A stretch of DNA of 6,741 nucleotides from Elusimicrobiota bacterium (GTDB lineage Bacteria > Elusimicrobiota > Elusimicrobia > UBA1565 > UBA9628), in the NCBI GenBank assembly GCA_028717865.1, contig JAQUMZ010000149.1:1-6741 (forward strand). The letters are read 5' to 3'. The translations under genes and the position numbers were made by a program. The stretch's first letter is position 1. Every line of letters begins with the position of its first letter. Shown piece by piece: positions 1 to 4,746 of the stretch. The notes under the pieces were generated by a model. It was given only the letters and a program-made list of their open reading frames with translations, did no database searches and was not told the DNA's origin.

Positions 1-879
1 CGCGCGCAAAATGCGCGGCAGGCTTTTAGCGTCGATGGGCCTCCAAAAGCGTTGCAGTCTCTTCTTGGGAAACCACGGCTGCGCGCCAGAGGGCGCCTGT
101 TGCGGCAGGCCGTAGATCGTAGGCACGCCGCCCAGATCGGTTTTCGCGCCCTGGACCTCGGCCTCGACGGGCGCCGGCCCGGGGCTTCCCGGGGCCGGCG
201 CGCCGCCCTCTCGGGCCAGCAGCGCCGCGGCGATCTGGCGGGCGACGCGCATCGTCCACATCCGCCTCATCTCACGTATCGGAGCGATGCGTTCCTGGAC
301 GGCGGGGCCGAAAAAGGCGAGTCGATCGAGACCCTCGGCCGCCGCCACGAGTTCCCGCCGACCAAATTTCCTCGCCGCGACCGCGACGGATATCTCCTTG
401 ACCCGAAGGTCGACGGCGCTCAATACCTCGGGCAAGACCGCCGCGTAGGCCTGGGCAAATTCCTGCTCCAGCCGGACTTTCTCATCGTTCCAAGTCTGTA
501 GCGCCGCATAGTCTCCAGGGGTCCAAAGGCGAATATAGCTCTTCTTGGCCGCGGGAGACTGGAGGACGGCTTCCAGCCGGGAATGAAAATCCCGGGGTAG
601 ATGGGCCTCCACGGCGCCGGCGATGCCACGGTCGACGCTGGATTGCGAATCCAGCTTCGGCATCCCTTGAGGCGCCGCGAGCGAAATCAACGACTGCAGC
701 GCCTCGACCCGGGCAGGGGTGGTCGGAGGAAAGGGGGGCACCCAGGTCCCGGACACCGGGGCCGTACGCGCGGCGGTCGGACCCCCGGCGACCCCTCCGG
801 GAGCAACCAGGGCAACAAAAATTAAAGCAAAAGAAATGATCACCACATCGTCTTTGCGGCAAGGAAATTTTTTTTGCAT
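1..879 (-). CDS. Secreted protein of unknown function, 3' end beyond the window
   Basis: One frame stays open from an ATG at 879 to the window edge (293 codons, no stop). The start is well supported: GGGAGG at 888-893 lies 8 nt upstream of the ATG. Residues 1-33 look like a signal peptide, with basic residues at 3, 4, 8 and 9, a hydrophobic stretch VVIISFALIFVALVA at 12-26, and a likely cleavage around VAG at 30-32. The exported part begins with a Pro/Thr/Ala-rich linker (about 34-58). A charged, Ala-rich, probably helical region follows (about 85-225), then a Pro/Gly-rich stretch (226-270) and a basic segment KKRLQRFWR (272-280). I recognise no family. The start codon is followed by eight A's in a row, a possible slippage site. 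The gene follows the porV fragment on the same strand after 160 nt; I see no convincing promoter there. An exported or periplasmic location is inference. Confidence 0.72.
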   Translation of the reverse strand, partial: MQKKFPCRKDDVVIISFALIFVALVAPGGVAGGPTAARTAPVSGTWVPPFPPTTPARVEALQSLISLAAPQGMPKLDSQSSVDRGIAGAVEAHLPRDFHSRLEAVLQSPAAKKSYIRLWTPGDYAALQTWNDEKVRLEQEFAQAYAAVLPEVLSAVDLRVKEISVAVAARKFGRRELVAAAEGLDRLAFFGPAVQERIAPIREMRRMWTMRVARQIAAALLAREGGAPAPGSPGPAPVEAEVQGAKTDLGGVPTIYGLPQQAPSGAQPWFPKKRLQRFWRPIDAKSLPRILRA

Positions 880-1039
880 CTTCACAACCTCCCGCGCTGT
901 ATGAGGATACCGCCGCGCGGTTAGGATCGCCTGGGCAGTCAGTACCGGCCAGAACCCGCAATGGGCTCAGTCGAATCTGGGTCAAAAGTCCCACGTTTGT
1001 TCTCGACGGATTCTCCAGGGGAACGCGCCGGAGCCGTGA
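880..1039. other. Intergenic spacer, no gene
   Basis: 160 nt between the porV fragment and the start of the left-edge secreted gene. It holds the ribosome binding site of that gene (888-893). It also holds a weak potential hairpin at 952-968: as minus-strand RNA, arms GAGCCC and GGGUUC with one G-U pair and a 5-nt loop. No U-tract follows, so I do not call a terminator. No paired -35/-10 elements stand out. Confidence 0.4.
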
Positions 1040-1402
1040 CTAAAACCTGAACGCCAAGGTCACCCGGTTGTGCATGCCCAGGTCGCCGATGGGCGCCCAG
1101 GCGTAATCCAGCCGGAACGCGGACAAGTCCAAGCCCGCGCTGGCGGTCAGGCCGGCCAGACCGTCGACGTCGCGGCCGTTTTTCTGGTTGTAGCCCAGCC
1201 GCACGAAGCCCTGGCGCCGCTCCCGGTCGAAGCTCATGTGGCCCTCGATGCCGAAAGAAACGTAAGGATCGCCGTCCGAGGGCAGGTTCACGTCCAGGCC
1301 GCTGTCGAACACGGGCGAAGTGTGCCACAGCATGCCCGCCGTGAAACGGAAAGGCAAGGGCGCGCTGTAGCCGCCGAGTTTGATGCTGGGGCCGAGATTG
1401 GC
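1040..1402 (-). repeat. Direct repeat copy A (3' end of the porV-like gene)
   Basis: This 363-bp block aligns without gaps to 2109-2471 at a constant offset of 1069 nt. I counted 25 mismatches by eye (about 93% identity). They are uneven: 8 in 1040-1070, 4 in 1071-1299, and 13 in 1300-1402. Similarity stops abruptly just past the stop codon on one side and at codon 194 of the full gene on the other. Confidence 0.9.
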
Positions 1403-1429
1403 TCTGACGGGTGAGGGCACTCCCGACAA
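1040..1429 (-). pseudogene. Truncated duplicate of the PorV/PorQ-family gene (C-terminal 120 residues only)
   Basis: The last 120 codons (from about 1402 down to a TAG stop at 1040-1042) match residues 194-313 of the full porV gene at 2109-3050 with only 6 amino-acid differences and no indels. The match begins at ANLGP and ends with the same AFRF terminus. Before that come about nine unrelated residues from a possible TTG at 1429. The N-terminal 60%, including the signal peptide and the NPAG motif of the family, is missing, so this cannot be an ordinary exported barrel. No Shine-Dalgarno sequence precedes the TTG. About 17 of 23 coding differences from the full copy are silent, so the sequence diverged under protein-level constraint or was homogenised before it was truncated. 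It lies in frame with, and directly behind, the stop codon of the small secreted gene upstream. A 3' gene relic is the simplest reading; a domain expressed by readthrough is the alternative. Confidence 0.75.
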
Positions 1430-1444
1430 TTCGCCGGCAGTGTA

Positions 1445-1957
1445 CTAATTTGGGTCGCTTTTGAAATGGATGTATCTATAAACTACGGCAAAATTATCAC
1501 CGAGATCGGCCATTATCTCGGCTCGAATCTCATCGAATCGAGGAGGAAAACCCTGGTAATCTTGACCTCGCTTGGCATAACCTCTCTTGAGGGCTTCAAT
1601 ATATTCCTCAACCGTTTGAACCGACGGATGGTCAGGCCCTATGCTCAAGTCAACACGGCCATTTACAGGCATGCCCATATTTTTCGGGAATATAGCTTGA
1701 AGCAGTCCCAAAACGATGACTTTTTGTTTTTGTGAAGAGACCAAAACCGCGGTGTGATCGATATACCGGGCGGAATCGGGGCTATCACGCCTTTCGATTA
1801 AAAGTACAGGCCCCCGTTGAATTCGTTTTTCGGATGTCTTGGTTGCGGCTAGAAGTCGCTGCGCGCCTTTGAAACTATCGTCCAACTGCTGGGCTATACA
1901 CGCAACCGTTGCTAGCACCAATGTGGCTGCTGTCGCCGCCAAGGTTCTCTTGTTCAT
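1445..1957 (-). CDS. Small secreted protein of unknown function on an AT-richer island
   Basis: A 170-residue protein starting at ATG 1957, with AGGAG 8 nt upstream. Residues 1-22 form a signal peptide: basic KR at 3-4, a hydrophobic Ala/Leu/Val/Thr core, and probable cleavage after CIA (20-22). Cys20 follows TVA, which is a poor lipobox, so I do not call a lipoprotein. The mature part is mixed alpha/beta in look. It has a hydrophobic strand (VIVLGLLQAIF, about 80-90), an acidic helix with EEYIEALKRGYAKRG (about 117-131) and an aromatic end (VVYRYIHF). I recognise no family or catalytic motif. Base composition differs from its neighbours: sampled lines inside and just around it run from about 33% to 55% G+C, against well over 60% elsewhere. 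It lies between the two copies of the porV 3' end, which suggests that it was inserted or brought in by a rearrangement. The stop is TAG. Confidence 0.8.
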   Translation of the reverse strand: MNKRTLAATAATLVLATVACIAQQLDDSFKGAQRLLAATKTSEKRIQRGPVLLIERRDSPDSARYIDHTAVLVSSQKQKVIVLGLLQAIFPKNMGMPVNGRVDLSIGPDHPSVQTVEEYIEALKRGYAKRGQDYQGFPPRFDEIRAEIMADLGDNFAVVYRYIHFKSDPN

Positions 1958-2108
1958 TATGATCGCTCCTAATCATTCCTCAATATGCCTTAACCGCCGA
2001 AATAATATTTAAGGCAAACGACTGACATTTTCCAATGTCCTTTGGGGCATCATGATATGGGCCGAAAGACCCAGGAATGCGGCAAGAGAAGGGATCGGTA
2101 AGACCCGG
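1958..2108 (-). promoter_or_regulatory. AT-rich intergenic region with inverted repeats and a possible promoter
   Basis: This region lies upstream of the small secreted gene and downstream of the full porV gene. It holds two perfect inverted repeats: GCCTTAA (1987-1993) with TTAAGGC (2009-2015), 15-nt loop; and GACATT (2024-2029) with AATGTC (2034-2039), 4-nt loop. A third possible hairpin at 2058-2073 (minus-strand arms TGGGTC and GGCCCA, one wobble pair, loop TTTC) lies 35 nt after the porV stop and could help end that transcript, but no U-run follows. A weak minus-strand promoter, TTGGAA (2035-2030), 17 nt, TTAAAT (2012-2007), overlaps the first two inverted repeats, so either could act as an operator. 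The repeats are seen in the sequence; the roles are inference. Confidence 0.4.
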
Positions 2109-2471
2109 TCAGAACCTAAAGGCCAGGGTGACGCGGTTGTGCATGCCCAGGTCGCCGATGGGCGCCCAGGCGTAATCCAGCCGGAACGCGGACAAGTCCA
2201 AGCCCGCGCCGGCGGTCAGGCCGGCCAGGCCGTCGACGTCGCGGCCGTTTTTCTGGTTGTAGCCCAGCCGCACGAAGCCCTGGCGCCGCTCCCGGTCGAA
2301 GCTCATGTGACCCTCTATGCCGAAAGAAACGTAAGGATCGCCGTCCGAGGGCAGGTTCACGTCCAGGCTGCTGTCGAGCACCGGCGAGGTGTGCCAAAGC
2401 ATGCCCGCCGCGAAGCGCAACGGCAGCGGCGCGCTGTAGCCGCCGAGCTTGATGCCGGGGCCGAGATTGGC
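2109..2471 (-). repeat. Direct repeat copy B (3' end of the full porV-like gene)
   Basis: This is the second member of the 363-bp direct repeat and forms codons 194-313 and the stop of the complete porV-like gene. It uses TGA where copy A uses TAG. The two copies flank a 706-bp island (1403-2108) that carries the AT-richer secreted gene. Confidence 0.9.
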
Positions 2472-3050
2472 CAGGCTGGCGCCGACGTCCAGGGGCCGCT
2501 CGCCGACCATGCAAACGTTGGGCGCCTGCGCGCCGATATCGACGGCGGCCGTCTCGCCGGAGACGTCGTCGACGGAGGAGCGTATGAGCTTGAGGGCTCC
2601 GCCCAAGGAAAATCTCCCGAAGCGCCGGGCGTAAGCCGCCGCCACGGCCAGGTCGTTGGGGGTGAACGACCCCGCCGCGTCGCCCTGGGGCGTATAGGCC
2701 GTCATCGTCCCCTGCGAATAATAGATCACGCCGGCGGCCAGGGCCGCGGAGTCTCCGAGCGACCGGGCGTAGGCCGCGTAACCCAGGGTGGAGGCGCCCA
2801 GCAGGCTGTTGTAGGAAAGGCTGAGGTCCGAGGCCGCCGCGGGGCTCAGCGCGGCTATCCCGGCCGGGTTGGTCAGCAGGGCGTCGCCGCCCCGCGCTCC
2901 GGCCGCGAAGGTCCCGCCCAACGCCTCGGAGCGGGCGGGCAAGGCGAGCTTCAGGAAAGCCGCGCCCGTGGTGCCGACCGCGTTGCTGGAAAAGGGGGAA
3001 TCCGGAAGCAAGGAACCGCCCCAAGCGCGGGACGGTCCCGCCAAAAGCAA
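2109..3050 (-). CDS. PorV/PorQ-family outer-membrane beta-barrel protein
   Basis: The product belongs to the PorV/PorQ (UPF0164) family of FadL-like outer-membrane barrels, known in Bacteroidetes from type IX secretion but widespread in other phyla with other or unknown roles. The family signature is clear: GTTGAAFLKLALPARSEALGG at about 26-45 (motif shown in part), then a Gly/Ala segment, then TNPAG at 60-64. Alternating aromatic and small residues follow in strand-like pattern, for example RQGFVRLGYNQ at 256-266. The protein ends in RF, the usual barrel-assembly signal. Length (about 313-322) is normal for the family. The start is uncertain: this frame has no ATG, and the TTG at 3050 gives a signal peptide lacking most of its hydrophobic core. 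A CTG at 3077 would give LASLGWIFLLLLAG and a complete core, and would overlap the previous gene by 13 nt. Overlap or near-contact with that gene suggests translational coupling. No other type IX secretion genes are in the window. Confidence 0.85.
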   Translation of the reverse strand: MLLAGPSRAWGGSLLPDSPFSSNAVGTTGAAFLKLALPARSEALGGTFAAGARGGDALLTNPAGIAALSPAAASDLSLSYNSLLGASTLGYAAYARSLGDSAALAAGVIYYSQGTMTAYTPQGDAAGSFTPNDLAVAAAYARRFGRFSLGGALKLIRSSVDDVSGETAAVDIGAQAPNVCMVGERPLDVGASLANLGPGIKLGGYSAPLPLRFAAGMLWHTSPVLDSSLDVNLPSDGDPYVSFGIEGHMSFDRERRQGFVRLGYNQKNGRDVDGLAGLTAGAGLDLSAFRLDYAWAPIGDLGMHNRVTLAFRF

Positions 3051-3064
3051 AAGAAATATCCAGC

Positions 3065-3985
3065 CTAGACTGGCCAGACCGGCCCCTTGCGCGGCTTGGA
3101 GATCTCCGCCGCCGGCTCGGACGACTGCGGCAAGGACTCAACCACGGGAGGCTCCGAAACCGGAGCCGCGGCTTGCGGCGGCGCTTCGGGCTCGGTGAGG
3201 GGAAGGACCTCCGTTTTGGCTTCGGGCGCTGGAGGCGCAAAGGTCTCCGTTTTCGCTTCCGGGACGGCGGCCGCGGGCGCCGGCGTAAAGAGCGCCCGGT
3301 CCGCCTCGGACGGCGCGGCCGCCGGCTCGGGTGGAAGGAGGATATCCGGCTGCTCCGGCGCGGGAGCGGCGACGGCGGCGGGGGGAGCAAGCTCCAAAGG
3401 CCTGGGCTCCGGCTCGGCCTGGACGGCGGGTTCGCAGGGCGCCGCAGCCGCCGGCGCTTGGGTCGAACCGGCCTTGGCGGCGAGCGCTTCCAGGCGCTCG
3501 AGCAGTTGTTCGCCGCGGGCGTTTTGCTGGGACATGAGGCCCTTTATCGCGGCGATTTCCTTGTCGAACTTTTCCAGCTGGGCCTTTATGTTTTGGAGAT
3601 AGACTACGGCCGGACTGATGCCGCCCGTGGTAGTCTCGCTGCGGCGGCGTTCGGGGCCGGTATAGCCGCCCGAGACGGGCGCGGGCGCCGCCGCCGCCGC
3701 GGCGGGAGCCGGCGCCGGAGCGGACGCCGGAACGGGCGCGCCGGACGCGGCGGGCAGGACCAGAATTTTTTCCGTCTGCGCCGCGGGTTCCACGATCGGG
3801 GTGACGACCGCCTCCGCCCGCGGCTCGGCCGGCTTGGGCGGCAGGGCCGGGGGAGCCTCCTCGGACTCCTCGGACTCCTCGACGGCGCTTCGGTATTGCC
3901 CCAGCAGGTAAAGGAACAGGGAGGAACTGACGAGCAGCCCCATCCCCGATAGATAGAACCAGCCGTCGCCCCAAATGCTCGTCAC
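3065..3985 (-). CDS. Membrane-anchored Pro/Ala-rich coiled-coil protein of unknown function
   Basis: A 306-residue protein from GTG 3985 to TAG 3065. One transmembrane helix lies near the N-terminus (about 9-29, WFYLSGMGLLVSSSLFLYLL). An acidic run EESEESEE (36-43) follows, then long Pro/Ala/Glu linkers (45-107). A TGPERRR motif lies at 109-115, a short basic motif seen in many bacterial membrane and signalling proteins. A predicted coiled coil (about 127-172, with LEKFDKEIAAIKGL) is followed by a second Pro/Ala/Glu-rich linker to the C-terminus, with PEAKTE repeated at 242-247 and 254-259. The layout resembles proteins that span the periplasm or tether other factors, but I recognise no enzymatic domain and no TonB C-terminal domain. 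No Shine-Dalgarno sequence precedes the GTG; a strong promoter places the predicted transcript start at or within a few nt of it. It is the first gene of the envelope operon with porV. Confidence 0.8.
   Translation of the reverse strand: MTSIWGDGWFYLSGMGLLVSSSLFLYLLGQYRSAVEESEESEEAPPALPPKPAEPRAEAVVTPIVEPAAQTEKILVLPAASGAPVPASAPAPAPAAAAAAPAPVSGGYTGPERRRSETTTGGISPAVVYLQNIKAQLEKFDKEIAAIKGLMSQQNARGEQLLERLEALAAKAGSTQAPAAAAPCEPAVQAEPEPRPLELAPPAAVAAPAPEQPDILLPPEPAAAPSEADRALFTPAPAAAVPEAKTETFAPPAPEAKTEVLPLTEPEAPPQAAAPVSEPPVVESLPQSSEPAAEISKPRKGPVWPV
3857..3881 (-). repeat. Short tandem repeat (9-bp unit, about 2.7 copies) inside a gene
   Basis: The unit CTCCTCGGA (plus strand) is repeated from 3857. 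It encodes the Glu-Glu-Ser repeats at residues 36-43 of the membrane-anchored protein, just after its transmembrane helix. The unit is a multiple of three, so copy-number changes would alter the length of the acidic stretch without breaking the frame. Confidence 0.65.
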
Positions 3986-3991
3986 GTTTTT

Positions 3992-4020
3992 ATATTATCG
4001 GATTGTCCCCGGCCTGTCAA
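3992..4020 (-). promoter_or_regulatory. Sigma-70-type promoter for the envelope operon
   Basis: On the minus strand, a perfect -35 TTGACA (4020-4015) is followed after 17 nt by TAATAT (3997-3992). GATAAT (3999-3994) is an alternative -10 with 15-nt spacing. Transcription should begin about 6-8 nt past the -10, that is at or within a few bases of the GTG start codon at 3985. No ribosome binding site is present, so the message is probably leaderless. The -35 shares positions with the -35 of the plus-strand promoter. Confidence 0.68.
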
Positions 4021-4041
4021 GGCAACGGCATTTGCTATAAT
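4014..4041 (+). promoter_or_regulatory. Extended -10 promoter for the phosphopantetheinyl transferase operon
   Basis: A perfect -10 TATAAT (4036-4041) carries the extended TGC (4033-4035). A -35-like CTGTCA (4014-4019, 4 of 6 to consensus) lies 16 nt upstream. The expected start site near 4047-4049 is only 3-5 nt from the TTG start codon at 4052, leaving no room for a Shine-Dalgarno sequence. The -35 overlaps the minus-strand -35 (4015-4020). Confidence 0.68.
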
Positions 4042-4051
4042 TCATCCAGTT

Positions 4052-4744
4052 TTGAAGTTCACCAACCCGGAGCCGGCCGGACTCTTTTTGACCTGCGTCT
4101 GCCTTCCCGAAGAGGCGCGCGAACTGGAGCTTTCGGCGGATAAACGCGGCACCCTGCTCGGCCCCGAGGAACGGGCCTGCTACGGCCGCCTGCGCTCCCA
4201 AAAACGGCGCTGGGACTGGCTTTCGGGTCGGGCGGCGGCCAAGCGCGTCCTGCGCCGCTATTTTCAGGAAATCGAGAACCGCGCCGTCGGCCTGGCCGAT
4301 ATCGAAATCGCCCCGGACGCCCAAGGCGCCCCGGTGTGCGTCCTACCCGGGGCCCCCAGCTTCTCGATCACGCACTGCGCCGAGGGCGGCCTGTGCGCGG
4401 TGGGCCTGGATCGTCGCCGGGTGGGCGCAGACTGGGAAATCATCGCGCCCCGCGCCCGGGCCTTGGCCAGGCTTTTCGCCCGGCCCGGGGAGTTGCCGGA
4501 AGACGCCGACGATCGGGCCACGACCGCGCTCTGGGCCGTCAAGGAGGCCTTGCTCAAGCTGCTGGGGCTGGGCCTGGCCTGCCCCCCCACGGACGTGGAA
4601 GTCCGCGCCGAGCCCGTCCTGCACGGACGGGCCCGGGAGCGCTGGGCCGGGCTGGGCGCCCCGCGGCTGGCGTTTTCGGTCACGGACCGCGGCGGCTCGC
4701 TGACCGCCGTCGCTTACGAAGCGAATCCCCAAGGAGGCTCGTAA
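4052..4744 (+). CDS. 4'-phosphopantetheinyl transferase, Sfp superfamily
   Basis: The enzyme moves the 4'-phosphopantetheine arm of coenzyme A onto a serine of acyl- or peptidyl-carrier proteins, converting them to the active form in the cytoplasm. The 230-residue length fits the Sfp class (about 220-240) rather than the short AcpS class. Family motifs occur in order: RRWDWLSGRAAAK at 52-64; FSITHC at 104-109, matching the usual FSxSHS; VGADWE at 124-129, whose Asp127 and Glu129 match the magnesium ligands; and WAVKEALLKLLGLGL at 161-175, with Glu165 as the third metal ligand. The start is TTG at 4052; no ATG lies upstream in this frame, and the family N-terminus fits here. The start sits just downstream of the predicted transcript start. 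The last codons contain the ribosome binding site of the next gene, so the two are very probably one operon. The carrier protein it serves is not in the window. Confidence 0.9.
   Translation: MKFTNPEPAGLFLTCVCLPEEARELELSADKRGTLLGPEERACYGRLRSQKRRWDWLSGRAAAKRVLRRYFQEIENRAVGLADIEIAPDAQGAPVCVLPGAPSFSITHCAEGGLCAVGLDRRRVGADWEIIAPRARALARLFARPGELPEDADDRATTALWAVKEALLKLLGLGLACPPTDVEVRAEPVLHGRARERWAGLGAPRLAFSVTDRGGSLTAVAYEANPQGGS
4731..4737 (+). promoter_or_regulatory. Strong ribosome binding site that fixes the carboxyltransferase start
   Basis: AAGGAGG lies in the last codons of the phosphopantetheinyl transferase, 9 nt before ATG 4747. It decides the start of the carboxyltransferase, whose frame is open much further upstream (to 4336) only as antiparallel and out-of-frame shadow within the preceding gene. 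Confidence 0.9.
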
Positions 4745-4746
4745 AA

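Noticed and set aside
866..875. Run of eight A's (minus strand) at codons 2-4 of the left-edge gene as programmed frameshifting
   Set aside because: The zero frame is open throughout and neighbouring frames do not lead to a coherent product; an A-rich start more likely just helps translation begin.
952..968. Hairpin after the porV fragment as a terminator
   Set aside because: Short stem with a wobble pair and no following U-run.
52..994. Several open frames on both strands at the left edge (52-501 plus, 482-994 minus, 26-259 minus)
   Set aside because: All lie in frames other than the one starting at 879, which has the ribosome binding site and signal peptide and has no stop.
1898..1900. 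Cys20 of the small secreted protein as a lipoprotein attachment site
   Set aside because: The residues before it are TVA rather than a [LVI]-[AST]-[GA] lipobox, and CIA-QQ offers a reasonable ordinary cleavage site.
2052..3068. Long plus-strand open frame of 338 codons antisense to porV
   Set aside because: GC-rich third-position shadow of the minus-strand barrel gene. The product is low-complexity Arg/Gly/Ala-rich, and its repeat is the mirror of the porV duplication.
3173..3952. Plus-strand Arg/Gly-rich open frame and nearby alternates opposite the membrane-anchored protein
   Set aside because: Shadows of Ala/Pro/Glu-rich codons; composition is implausible for a protein, and there is no start signal.
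4336..4746. Apparent 671-residue version of the carboxyltransferase, open upstream to 4336
   Set aside because: The extra 137 residues are Arg/Gly/Pro-rich shadow sequence inside the phosphopantetheinyl transferase. AAGGAGG is 9 nt before ATG 4747, and the protein matches its family from that point.
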